Shown one piece after another: positions 27,569-35,463 of a stretch of DNA of 64,000 bases. The notes beneath the pieces were generated by a model, which saw nothing but the letters and a program-made list of their open reading frames with translations, was not told the origin of the DNA and ran no database searches. Both the position numbers and the translations under genes were made by a program. The DNA comes from Pseudoprevotella muciniphila. Its GTDB lineage: Bacteria; Bacteroidota; Bacteroidia; Bacteroidales; Bacteroidaceae. The stretch spans positions 496,001-560,000 of the forward strand of contig NZ_CP033459.1 in assembly GCF_003265305.2 (NCBI RefSeq), read 5' to 3'. Position 1 is the stretch's first letter; each line of letters starts with the position of its first letter.

Positions 27569-29335
27569 ATGGAGAACTTAAAGAACATTGCTCCTCTGTC
27601 TGATTTTGACTGGGATGCATTCGAAAACGGCACCACCGAAAGCGGTGCAAATTCCACTGCTGATGAGCAGAAATATGATACCACTCTTGGCCGCGTTCAG
27701 GAGAATGAGGTAGTAGAGGGTAAAGTAGTTGCCATCAACAAGCGCGAAGTAACCGTAAGCATTCAGTCAAAGAGCGATGGCATTATCGCTGCTTCCGAAT
27801 TCCGCTACAATCCTGAGCTCAAAGTTGGTGATACTGTAGAGGTATATGTAGAGAACCAGGAAGACAAAAAAGGACAGTTGGTTCTCTCCCACAAGAAGGC
27901 ACGTGCTGCCAAGTCTTGGGAACGTGTAAACGCAGCATTAGAAAACAAAGAAATCGTTAAAGGCTTCATCAAGTGCCGCACTAAGGGTGGTATGATTGTC
28001 GATGTATTTGGCATCGAGGCATTCTTGCCCGGTTCACAGATTGACGTTAAGCCTATCCGCGATTACGATGTATTTGTAGAAAAGACTATGGAATTCCAGA
28101 TTGTTAAAATCAATCAGGAATATCGCAACATAGTTGTATCTCACAAGGCTTTGATTGAGGCTGAACTCGAAGCCCAGAAGCAGGAGATTATGTCGAAACT
28201 TCAGAAGGGTCAGGTACTCGAAGGAACAGTCAAGAACATCACGTCTTATGGTGTCTTTATCGACCTTGGCGGTGTAGATGGCCTTATCCACATTACCGAC
28301 CTGAGTTGGAGCCGCGTGAACGATCCTCATGAAATCGTTGAACTCGACCAGAAACTGAACGTAGTTATTCTCGACTTCGATGAAGAAAAGAAGCGCATCG
28401 CACTTGGTCTGAAACAACTTCAGCCGCATCCATGGGAAGCCCTTGATGCTGACCTGAAGGTAGGCGACAAGGTTCAGGGCAAAGTAGTCGTTCTGACAGA
28501 TTACGGTGCATTTGTAGAAATCGCTCCCGGTGTAGAAGGCTTGATTCATGTAAGCGAGATGAGTTGGAGCCAACACCTCCGCAGTGCTCAGGACTTCCTG
28601 AAAGTAGGCGACGACGTAGAAGCCGTTATCCTTACTCTCGATCGCGAAGACCGCAAGATGTCGCTTGGCATGAAGCAACTGAAGGATGATCCCTGGAAAG
28701 AAATCGAAGCAAGATACCCCATCGGTTCGAAGCACACTGCAAAGGTTCGCAACTTCACCAATTTCGGTGTGTTTGTAGAACTTGAAGAAGGTGTTGACGG
28801 ACTGGTACACATCAGCGACCTTTCTTGGACAAGAAAGATTAAGCACCCCAGCGAATTCACAAAGGTTGGCGAGCCTCTTGAAGTTATCGTTCTTGAAATC
28901 GACATCGACAACCGTCGCTTGAGCCTCGGTCACAAACAGTTGGAAGAAAATCCTTGGGATCAGTTTGAAAACGTATTTACAGAAGGTAGCGTTCATGAAG
29001 GTACCATCACCGAACTGATGGACAAGGGTGCTGTCGTACAACTTGAATACGGTGTTGAAGGCTTCGCTACTCCCAAGCATCTCGTAAAAGAAGATGGCAG
29101 CAAGGCTCAACTTGAAGAGAAACTTCCTTTCAAGGTATTGGAATTCAACAAGGACAGCAAGCGCATCATCCTCTCTCACAGCCGCACTTACGAAGAGCCT
29201 GCACGTGCTGCACGCACACGCAAGCCCGCACCAAAGAAGGATGCACCCGCAGTTCAGAACCAAACTGCCGCTCAATCTCTTGGCGACAATGATGCTTTGG
29301 CAGAATTGAAAGCGCAAATGGAAAAGGGAGAATAA
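27569..29335 (+). CDS. rpsA: 30S ribosomal protein S1
   Basis: S1 binds mRNA at the ribosome and helps load leaders that lack strong Shine-Dalgarno sites, which is common in Bacteroidetes. The protein holds about six S1/OB-fold repeats. The central ones are easily read from recurring motifs such as ITSYGVFIDLGGVDGLIHITDLSW, LTDYGAFVEIAPGVEGLIHVSEM and FTNFGVFVELEEGVDGLVHISDL. At 588 residues it is normal for Bacteroidetes. The C-terminal tail is basic and Pro/Ala-rich (RKPAPKKDAPA). It is monocistronic, with its own promoter and terminator. Confidence 0.96.
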   Translation: MENLKNIAPLSDFDWDAFENGTTESGANSTADEQKYDTTLGRVQENEVVEGKVVAINKREVTVSIQSKSDGIIAASEFRYNPELKVGDTVEVYVENQEDKKGQLVLSHKKARAAKSWERVNAALENKEIVKGFIKCRTKGGMIVDVFGIEAFLPGSQIDVKPIRDYDVFVEKTMEFQIVKINQEYRNIVVSHKALIEAELEAQKQEIMSKLQKGQVLEGTVKNITSYGVFIDLGGVDGLIHITDLSWSRVNDPHEIVELDQKLNVVILDFDEEKKRIALGLKQLQPHPWEALDADLKVGDKVQGKVVVLTDYGAFVEIAPGVEGLIHVSEMSWSQHLRSAQDFLKVGDDVEAVILTLDREDRKMSLGMKQLKDDPWKEIEARYPIGSKHTAKVRNFTNFGVFVELEEGVDGLVHISDLSWTRKIKHPSEFTKVGEPLEVIVLEIDIDNRRLSLGHKQLEENPWDQFENVFTEGSVHEGTITELMDKGAVVQLEYGVEGFATPKHLVKEDGSKAQLEEKLPFKVLEFNKDSKRIILSHSRTYEEPARAARTRKPAPKKDAPAVQNQTAAQSLGDNDALAELKAQMEKGE

Positions 29336-29364
29336 AAATCCCCCATCCTATTAGTTAAAGAATT

Positions 29365-29410
29365 AAGGAGATAAGTTTTCTATGGGAACTTATCTCCTTT
29401 CTTTTGTGCT
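29365..29410 (+). terminator. strong intrinsic terminator after rpsA
   Basis: AAGGAGATAAGTT (29365-29377) pairs perfectly with AACTTATCTCCTT (29387-29399), followed by TTCTTTTG. It separates rpsA from the convergent DGR. Confidence 0.85.
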
Positions 29411-29541
29411 TGTATATGTTAATCGGCTATTCAGACTTTAAAAGGTGAATGGTTTACCTGAGTAAATAAGACTGTTGGTATTCGCTAAACCTTTTTCCTT
29501 ACTTTGTCAATAGTTTTAACTTGAAAAAATGAGATTTTCAG

Positions 29542-30693
29542 TTAGGCTTCTTTCAACACATATTTCAACTTGCTCCGTTTTTCAACAAAGCGTCCATATT
29601 GCCATGGGGTACGCATAGGGAGGAAAAGCTTTCTTTGCAGGTGTGTGCTACTATAATGCCCCATGATGCCGAGCCAACTGTTTAGTCGTGCTTGAATGTG
29701 TTTTGGACAGGTTTCGTGCTCTACCAAAGGGAGTTTTTTCTTTATGCGATGCAAAGTTGGGTTATTTACATAGCGTCGATAGGGTTTTAGGTAGGCACCA
29801 AGAAAATCTACACCGAAAGACGCGTTATATATCCTCACTTTTCCTTCATGAAGATAAAGATTCAAATTTTGCAAGAGAAAATAGCGCACACGGGGTATCA
29901 GACTTCTCAGAAAATCTCTATCGCAAGACACCACGTAGAAGTCATCTACATAGCGACCATAATGCTTACATTTCAGTTCTCGCTTCATGTATTGGTCTAA
30001 TTCATTCAGAAAAACATTACTGAAAAGTTGACTGGTAAGATTGCCAATGGGCAGTCCGCAACCAAGAGGACTACAGAAAAGGCTTTTCTCTTTGGGCAGA
30101 TGTAGCCACTCTGCCCTATTACCTTTCATAATGCATCCATCCGTTGGATTGAGCAAAATAATCTCACGAGAGAGGTATTCAAGAAAGTCGAGAAGTGAAC
30201 TACCAAAATTTTGGCGCAGTCTTCTTAGTTGACGAAGTGTGATATCCAATAGTCGCTGCCGATTGATGTGCATAAAGTAGCCTTTGATGTCCATCTTTAG
30301 TACATAGCAACGTTGGGAGTAGTTTTGGCTTTCGCATAGGATGTGGTGCTCCAAACGGTCTATACCAAAATGCGTGCCTCGCCCTTTTATGCACGAATAA
30401 CTGTCGTAGATAAATGTACGTTCAAGCCACTCGTGTGTATAATTGTAGTAAAGATGGTGCACGATGCGGTCGCGAAAGTTGGCAGCAAAGACTTCTCGGA
30501 GTTTGGGATCGTTAATCAAGAAGCATGTGCTGGGGAGAGGTTTGTAGGTGCGGTTAATCAGTTCGTCGCAAAGTGCTTCTAAATTCTTATCCAATCTGGC
30601 GGCGAACAAGCGTTGATAGGGTTTATTGCGTTTATGGCGACTGGCATCATAGAAAGCACGGGTTAGGTCGGACAACAATTGTTCGCGATTCAT
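29542..30693 (-). CDS. DGR reverse transcriptase
   Basis: The 383-residue protein has the ordered RT motifs: NFRDRIVHHL (about 72-81), catalytic Asp135 in VLKMDIKGYF, GLPIGNLTSQ (213-222), YVDD (248-251) as the catalytic pair, and FGVDFLGAYLKP. The IGNLTSQ form, in place of the PQG...SP form of group II introns and retroviruses, is the hallmark of DGR RTs and is linked to low fidelity at template adenines. There is no maturase, endonuclease or retron msr/msd arrangement. It is the last gene of the cassette, 187 bp after the TR. Confidence 0.96.
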   Translation of the reverse strand: MNREQLLSDLTRAFYDASRHKRNKPYQRLFAARLDKNLEALCDELINRTYKPLPSTCFLINDPKLREVFAANFRDRIVHHLYYNYTHEWLERTFIYDSYSCIKGRGTHFGIDRLEHHILCESQNYSQRCYVLKMDIKGYFMHINRQRLLDITLRQLRRLRQNFGSSLLDFLEYLSREIILLNPTDGCIMKGNRAEWLHLPKEKSLFCSPLGCGLPIGNLTSQLFSNVFLNELDQYMKRELKCKHYGRYVDDFYVVSCDRDFLRSLIPRVRYFLLQNLNLYLHEGKVRIYNASFGVDFLGAYLKPYRRYVNNPTLHRIKKKLPLVEHETCPKHIQARLNSWLGIMGHYSSTHLQRKLFLPMRTPWQYGRFVEKRSKLKYVLKEA

Positions 30694-30728
30694 AGTAGAG
30701 ATTTTTATAACTTAGCAGGTCCTTTTAG

Positions 30729-30820
30729 TCGCTTCGCGAGAAATCTTTCAAATCTTACAAAATTTTACAAAATCTTGTTTCTATTTATGAGATTTGTATG
30801 ATTTCTGCCTCGTCAGAGGC
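30729..30820. repeat. hairpin-capped intergenic repeat (family A), copy 1
   Basis: Left hairpin TCGC-TTC-GCGA (30729-30739), then GAAATC...AAATCT. The mirrored AGATTTGTATGATTTCT precedes the right hairpin GCCTC-GTCA-GAGGC (30807-30820). The architecture matches copies at 46403, 47343, 51666 and 52318, but the stem sequences differ. It lies between the RT start and the TR. Confidence 0.7.
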
Positions 30821-30880
30821 ACTTATATTTTGATAGTATAAATAAAAGGGATGCACACCCTTCTTGTGAAGAGGTAAGTG

Positions 30881-31069
30881 CTTAGAACGCACGGGCCGTA
30901 CAGTGTGTCCGTTGTTGCGGTTGTTGTTGACGTTCACATCGTCCGAGTTGAAGTTCAGGTTGTACGCGTTGTTCGGGTTGTCTGCGTTAAGCGTACGCGA
31001 CCAATATTTGGCGTTAGAACCTGCGTTGTTGAGCGACGTGCCGTTGCGGTTGCCCGCAGCGGGAAGGAA
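30881..31069 (-). repeat. DGR template repeat (TR)
   Basis: The 189-bp segment is non-coding but, read on the minus strand in the VR frame, would give FLPAAGNRNGTSLNNAG followed by many AAC (Asn) codons and GHTVRPVRSK. AAC-rich codons are typical of DGR templates because A-mutagenesis of AAC reaches many residues without a stop. It aligns with VR with 20 substitutions at template A and 2 at template C. The 32 bases at 30881-30912 are identical in both. The frame continues past both ends, but there is no start signal, so no protein is claimed. Confidence 0.95.
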
Positions 31070-31266
31070 CAAACCTTTTCGGCAGCCATCTGGAAAGATG
31101 CAATGCGGAACTATCCTATCTTGATTTATTTATACTCAATCATTATAGGCATGAGCCGCGTTGCATCACTTAGTTTTTCTCAGAAGCTATTGAAGCCCCA
31201 AAGACAGGCTGCCTATGAACTGACCAGCTCCAATTTGCTGGGGTGCATCCTTATAAATTATTTATA

Positions 31267-31803
31267 TCAAATCAAGCGAGCAAGATGTGCCTTGATTTCT
31301 GCAAGGAACATCATGCAGTCGATGGGCGATTTGCTCTCTACGGGAAAGGACATGATGGTGTGCATCACTTCTGAAATAGAAGAGGGAGAAATAGCTTCCG
31401 ATTGTCGTGACGTTGATTTTTCTTTTTGTTGCGATGTACTGAGAGGCTGTTTCTCCACCCATTGTGCATATTCTGCACGCATGGTTTCTAATACATCATT
31501 TGTTACATCAATAGGCAAGTCGATGACCGTGTGCTTGTCCTCCACGTCTTTTGGCACACAACCATCAGGAACAAATTTCTGCAGGCTCGTCTTTGGAAAA
31601 CCGATGTAAACCACAGGAGCATCGATATCCTTGAATTGACGTTTTGTAGCCTTGAACTCATGAACAAAACGACACATGAGCCATGCGCTCCAGTCGTAGG
31701 CGCGCATAAAACTTCCCTCGTGCCACAAGTGGACACGATGACATTGTGTCGCGTCCTTTGTGCGCTCTCTCTCAAATTGAACAACTTCTTTAATACTTGC
31801 CAT
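31267..31803 (-). CDS. DGR accessory protein (unknown fold)
   Basis: This 178-residue protein lies between the target gene and the TR, the slot used by accessory genes in DGRs. It does not resemble the small basic four-helix Avd protein of phage BPP-1. The N-terminus IKEVVQFERERT...RVHLWHEGSFMRAYDWSAWLM loosely recalls the FFxxGxFYExY motif of MutS domain I; this is a pattern resemblance only. A hydrophilic Ser/Gln/Lys linker (about residues 118-140) is followed by a short helical end. It probably helps cDNA synthesis or homing, inferred from position alone. Confidence 0.7.
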   Translation of the reverse strand: MASIKEVVQFERERTKDATQCHRVHLWHEGSFMRAYDWSAWLMCRFVHEFKATKRQFKDIDAPVVYIGFPKTSLQKFVPDGCVPKDVEDKHTVIDLPIDVTNDVLETMRAEYAQWVEKQPLSTSQQKEKSTSRQSEAISPSSISEVMHTIMSFPVESKSPIDCMMFLAEIKAHLARLI

Positions 31804-31842
31804 TATTTTTTCTTTGAAGATTTGAGCCTATTCTTCTCCGTT

Positions 31843-31876
31843 GGGGCGCGAGGCTAAAGCCTCTGGGGTGCGCCCC
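31843..31876. other. stem-loop(s) just beyond the VR
   Basis: GGGGCGC (31843-31849) pairs with GCGCCCC (31870-31876). Inside it GAGGCT-AA-AGCCTC (31850-31863) forms a second perfect stem. The competing pair GCCCCACAA (31872-31880) / TTGTGGGGC (31906-31914) overlaps it. In transcription direction these lie 24-95 nt past the VR. They could be the cruciform that assists retrohoming in other DGRs, or a terminator or attenuator between target and accessory gene. Confidence 0.55.
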
Positions 31877-31937
31877 ACAAAGAAGAACAGTCTCAAATCT
31901 GTGTGTTGTGGGGCATTGGGAAGGATGCACTTCAGTT

Positions 31938-32127
31938 CTTAGAACGCACGGGCCGTACAGTGTGTCCGTAGTTGCGGTAAATGGGTGACGTACACACCGT
32001 CCGAGTAGAAGTACAGGCAGTACGCGTAGTCCGGGCTGTCTGCGTTAAGCGTACGCGACCAATAATTGGCGCCAGAACCTGCGTCGTATAGCGACGTGCC
32101 GTAGCGGTGGCCCGCAGCGGGAAGGAA
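31938..32127 (-). repeat. DGR variable repeat (VR)
   Basis: This is the 190-bp 3' end of the target gene, matching TR over its full length. On the coding strand the AAC codons of TR have become codons for Tyr, His, Asp, Ser, Gly, Cys and Thr, while non-adenine positions are kept. Bases 31938-31969 are identical to TR 30881-30912, a candidate initiation-of-mutagenic-homing end. One extra base lies in the AAA run at 31979-31981 relative to TR. Confidence 0.95.
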
Positions 32128-32601
32128 GATGGAATGACCATTACGTCCTGTGAAGAGCATACCTTTCACACCATTGATTTTGGTCCATCTGTGCTTGGTG
32201 TGTTCGATGAGTTCTTCGAATTGTTCATCGGATGGTATCCGCCATTTACCGCCCCAGAGTTTACGAGCTACGTCATCTGAAAGGTCTAACTCTTCCTTAT
32301 CATCTGTGAAGCCATCTTCACCATAGTCTGAATCTGTACAATATTTTGTAAGTTTATCACTGCCAAACTTATAGCTATCCCAATCGTATTTAGTTTTTCT
32401 TGATGTTTCGCCCCAAGCATAATAATAGCCATAATTCGTCCTTGTTTTCGCACCAATGTTGCAATCTGCCCATTTTGTGCCACTGGGCAAGCCGAGGTCG
32501 ATATAACGGTGACCATGATCCATACCGTTTTGTGCTGAAAGCGTAAGAGGCAAGAAGGAAGTCGTTATAGCGACCATTAAGAAAAATACTATCTTTTTCA
32601 T
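31939..32601 (-). CDS. DGR target: secreted lectin-like protein (Fib_succ_major type)
   Basis: A signal peptide (MKKIVFFLMVAITTSFLPLTLSAQ) is followed by the Fibrobacter succinogenes major paralogous domain: IDLGLPSGTKWADCNIG, YYAWGE, KLWGGKWRIPSDEQFEEL and FLPAAG...NYWSRTL. This domain is related to the C-type-lectin/FGE fold used by DGR variable proteins. The last 60 residues are the VR, where variable residues should form the ligand face. ATG at 32601 is chosen because the promoter lies inside the longer frame that begins at 32721. The frame now ends LRTHCTARAF; the TR-like frame would end GHTVRPVRSKN, so the C-terminus looks frameshifted by one base. Confidence 0.92.
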   Translation of the reverse strand: MKKIVFFLMVAITTSFLPLTLSAQNGMDHGHRYIDLGLPSGTKWADCNIGAKTRTNYGYYYAWGETSRKTKYDWDSYKFGSDKLTKYCTDSDYGEDGFTDDKEELDLSDDVARKLWGGKWRIPSDEQFEELIEHTKHRWTKINGVKGMLFTGRNGHSIFLPAAGHRYGTSLYDAGSGANYWSRTLNADSPDYAYCLYFYSDGVYVTHLPQLRTHCTARAF

Positions 32602-32652
32602 ATCATTGATTTTTAATTGTTTATAATCGGAAATAGTTGATATTGTATTTGG

Positions 32653-32684
32653 CAAATATAGAATTTTTGTTGATATCGACCAAT
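32653..32684 (-). promoter_or_regulatory. promoter of the DGR target gene
   Basis: On the minus strand: -7 TATATTTG (32660-32653) and, 20 bp further upstream, ATTG (32684-32681) as a 3-of-4 match to the -33 TTTG. The start codon is about 50 bp downstream. Confidence 0.6.
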
Positions 32685-32744
32685 ATTTAATGCGAGTTTT
32701 TATTTCATCCATTTTGTCCATTTATCCGCCAGGTTATTTTTTTG

Positions 32745-32810
32745 ACCGCGAATGACGCGTAACCGAGCTCTGCTCGCTTGCTACTGCAAGAATTACGCTA
32801 ATTGCGCGAA
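32745..32810. repeat. divergent family C palindromic repeat
   Basis: CGAGC-TCT-GCTCG and CTTGC-TACT-GCAAG hairpins occur in the same order and context (…AAGAATTACG) as in the copies at 47481 and 52000, where loops and some stem bases differ. It lies in the 448-bp gap between the DGR target and the ClC gene. The gap otherwise holds the target promoter and a half copy of family A. I see no gene in it. Confidence 0.55.
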
Positions 32811-32924
32811 GCCTTATGGGATTTATCATCGCGTGATAAGAAATTTCGCGAATTTTATAATTGCTTCGCTCGATGGATTACGCGAACCTTTCGGCATTTT
32901 AGCTACGTCAATGTCTTCCTTTAG

Positions 32925-32972
32925 TCGTGCTTCGCACGAGAAATCATGCAAATCACACAAATCATCCAAATC
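32925..32972. repeat. half copy of family A repeat
   Basis: Hairpin TCGTGC-TTC-GCACGA (32925-32939) is followed by GAAATCATGCAAATC and more CAAATC steps. The opposite hairpin is missing. Confidence 0.55.
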
Positions 32973-33049
32973 TTTTTCTATAAATAATTATTGGTGTCCG
33001 CACAAACTTTTTGAGCATTGAAAAAATTAGCGAACACCAATAAATAGAT

Positions 33050-34828
33050 TTATTCTTCCGAGAAGTCTTTCATCAGCTTTCTGTAGGATGCATATAGGTT
33101 GTTTTTGGAGATAAAACCTACGAAGTTGTTTTCAGCGTTCACCACAGGGAGTTTTGTTGCTCCTGTATCATCGAAGGTGTCCATCACATTTGCAACGGTG
33201 GTGTCGGTATGCAACACTGCTACGGGTTGTTCCATGAGTTGCTCTACGATATATTGACGGTAAAGCTCACTGCGATACATGAGGTGTCGCAGGTTGTTTA
33301 TATTGATGATACCATGCAGTGTTCCTGCTCTGTCGGTAACGGCGAACATATATTCCGTTGAACGTGAGATGACCTGTACCATCTGCTGCATCGGCATGTC
33401 AGGTGTCAATCTGGGTGCAGTCTTGTCGATGACTGCGTCGAGCGACATCAAGGTCAGAATGGAGTTGTCCTTGTTGTGGGTAATCAGTTGTCCTTTTCTT
33501 GCCAGACGCATGGCATAAATGCTATGTGGTTCGAACGAGATGATTGTGAGATATGAGGCTACGCTGACAATCATCAGCGGTATAAAAAGTTCATAGCCTC
33601 CCGTTAGTTCAGCAATCAGGAACACGCCTGTCAGAGGTGCGTGGAACACGCCGCTCATAACGCCAGACATACCCAGCAACGCATAATAGGTTACGGGTGT
33701 CGGTGCATCGAGAATATTGTATTTATTCCAAAGACTTGCGAAAAAGAATCCTCCGATACATCCCAAGAAAAGACTTGGCGCGAAAGTACCGCCACATCCA
33801 CCTCCGCCGTTCGTTGCAGTTGAGGCAAAGACTTTCAGAAGGAGAATCATCCCGAGGTAAAGCAAGAGGTATTCTGAATGTCCGTATAAAAATGAATTAT
33901 TGAGCACCTTGTCTGCTTCACCTTGCAAGAGCAATCCTATTGTATTGTATCCTTCTCCATACAATGACGGAAAGAAATATATCATGACCGACAGCAAACA
34001 ACCTCCGACAGCAATTCGCAGATACATATTTTTCAGTTTGGCAAATTTCTGCTCAAACCAATTCATCATCCTCGTAAAATAGAGGGAAATGAGTCCGCAG
34101 AAGATGCCGAGCAGAATAATAGACACGAGATCTATCATTTCGAAGTCAAGATGTGCCTCAAAAGTAAACATCGTGCCTGTTGTAAGACTTCCGGAGAGCG
34201 CATACGTAACGCATGTAGCGGTCAGGCATGATACCAGCAACGGCAGCAATGATGCCATAGTGAGATCGACCATGAGCACTTCAAGGGTAAAGACCAGCCC
34301 TGCTATGGGTGCTTTGAAAATGGCTGCCACAGCCCCGCTTGCTCCGCATCCCACAAGAAGCATTGTCGTCTTGTGGTCCATCTTGAACGCGCTGCCGAGG
34401 TTGCTTCCTATGGCAGATCCTGTCAGTGCTATTGGCGACTCTGCACCGACAGATCCTCCGAAACCGATAGTCAGTGCCGATGCTATCAGGCTTGACCATG
34501 TGTTGTGCCGCTTGAGATGTCCTTGCCTTCTTGAGATGGCGTGCAGGATTTTTGTTACTCCGTGGCTGATGTCATCGCGAACGATATACTTTATGAACAA
34601 TGCCGAGAGTGCTATACCTATGATGGGGTAAATCAAGAATAGCCAATTAGATTTTGTTACGTCAAACTCCGAAGTCAGAAAATGCTGTATCAATTCGATG
34701 AGACTTTTCAGTGCCCACGCAGCCAAGGCAGAAAGTATGCCTGCAAAAAAGCTGAGCATCATAACGTATTGCCGTGACGACAGGTGTTTTTCGCACCACT
34801 CAGCAAATCTGTTCGAGGTTTTCTGCAT
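33050..34828 (-). CDS. ClC-family chloride channel/antiporter with CBS domains
   Basis: About ten to twelve membrane helices (residues 20-420) carry the ClC selectivity-filter motif GGSVGAESPIALTG, in which Glu is the gating residue, and the GGGGCGGTFAPSLFLG loop. Two CBS domains follow (about residues 450-590), probably binding nucleotides. The start at 34828 (MQKTSNRF) is used because the longer frame would overlap the preceding tsaC gene. It starts 8 bp after tsaC, so they share a transcript. Channel versus H+/Cl- exchange cannot be decided with certainty from sequence. Confidence 0.9.
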   Translation of the reverse strand: MQKTSNRFAEWCEKHLSSRQYVMMLSFFAGILSALAAWALKSLIELIQHFLTSEFDVTKSNWLFLIYPIIGIALSALFIKYIVRDDISHGVTKILHAISRRQGHLKRHNTWSSLIASALTIGFGGSVGAESPIALTGSAIGSNLGSAFKMDHKTTMLLVGCGASGAVAAIFKAPIAGLVFTLEVLMVDLTMASLLPLLVSCLTATCVTYALSGSLTTGTMFTFEAHLDFEMIDLVSIILLGIFCGLISLYFTRMMNWFEQKFAKLKNMYLRIAVGGCLLSVMIYFFPSLYGEGYNTIGLLLQGEADKVLNNSFLYGHSEYLLLYLGMILLLKVFASTATNGGGGCGGTFAPSLFLGCIGGFFFASLWNKYNILDAPTPVTYYALLGMSGVMSGVFHAPLTGVFLIAELTGGYELFIPLMIVSVASYLTIISFEPHSIYAMRLARKGQLITHNKDNSILTLMSLDAVIDKTAPRLTPDMPMQQMVQVISRSTEYMFAVTDRAGTLHGIININNLRHLMYRSELYRQYIVEQLMEQPVAVLHTDTTVANVMDTFDDTGATKLPVVNAENNFVGFISKNNLYASYRKLMKDFSEE

Positions 34829-34836
34829 TTTCTGTT

Positions 34837-35445
34837 CTATCTTATGATTTTTACTTCTCCACCCGATCCCAATTTGATAATGCCCGACGGCTGACATCTA
34901 CGTTTTTCATTGCGACGAGACGCGCAAACATAATCTACAGCAGAAAGGATATCATCGCTTATTTCTGAAAAGCATTGAGGTGCGGGCATGCCACTGATAT
35001 TCGCTGAAGTAGAGACTATAGCACGCTTCATTCTGAAACACAGTTGTTTGCTGAACAATTCTCTTGTTATCCGAAGCGCAACAGATCCATCTTCTGCAAC
35101 GACATTCGGAGCCAGATTTCTTGCGCCATCAAAGATAATTGTCAATGGTTTGTCAGCCACATCGAGCAGTTCCCATGCCACTTCCGGCACTTGATTCAGA
35201 TAGAATTGCAGTTTGGCGTCAGAGTCGATCAGGCAAATCAGCGACTTGGCATCACTTCTTCGCTTTATTTCAAACACCCGCTTTACCGCTTCTGCGTTTG
35301 CGGCGTCGCATCCTATGCCCCAGATGGTGTCTGTGGGATAGAGTATGACACCTCCTGCGTTCATCACTTCTACGGCCTTGGATATGTCCTCACGATAAGA
35401 AGCGAGCAATGCTTTTTCCTTGTCTGAATATATGGAACGACTCAT
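34837..35445 (-). CDS. tsaC: L-threonylcarbamoyladenylate synthase (Sua5/YciO/YrdC)
   Basis: The enzyme makes threonylcarbamoyl-AMP, the precursor of the t6A modification of tRNAs reading ANN codons. The YrdC fold is shown by GGVILYPTDTIWGIGCDAANAEAV, the KRRSDAKSLICLI motif (family KxR...K/SxxxNP region) and VSTSANISGMP. At 202 residues it lacks the extra Sua5 C-terminal domain. It sits 18 bp after the topoisomerase gene and 8 bp before the ClC gene. Confidence 0.92.
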   Translation of the reverse strand: MSRSIYSDKEKALLASYREDISKAVEVMNAGGVILYPTDTIWGIGCDAANAEAVKRVFEIKRRSDAKSLICLIDSDAKLQFYLNQVPEVAWELLDVADKPLTIIFDGARNLAPNVVAEDGSVALRITRELFSKQLCFRMKRAIVSTSANISGMPAPQCFSEISDDILSAVDYVCASRRNEKRRCQPSGIIKLGSGGEVKIIR

Positions 35446-35463
35446 GTTGGTGATGTCTTATTT

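Larger units (their letters stand above)
29542..32601 (-). mobile_element. diversity-generating retroelement (DGR) cassette
   Basis: In transcription order the cassette has target gene with VR, accessory gene, TR, and reverse transcriptase. All the defining parts are visible: a DGR-type RT, a 189-bp TR upstream of it, a 190-bp VR at the 3' end of a lectin-like target gene, adenine-specific differences between TR and VR, and an invariant end. In such systems TR is transcribed, copied by the RT with errors at adenines, and the cDNA replaces VR, giving new binding-surface variants while TR stays unchanged. No phage genes flank it here. Confidence 0.95.

Noticed and set aside
28034-29317. 427-codon frame antisense to rpsA
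   Set aside because: It is a shadow of a highly biased essential gene; the sense product is S1 with clear domains.
29542-30693. Retron or group II intron reverse transcriptase
   Set aside because: No msr/msd-type structure, maturase or endonuclease domain; IGNLTSQ and the TR/VR pair identify a DGR.
30785-31072. Open frame reading FLPAAGNRNG... as a second target gene
   Set aside because: It has no start context, only 95 codons, and runs into a palindromic repeat. Its AAC-rich content and position make it the DGR template, not a gene.
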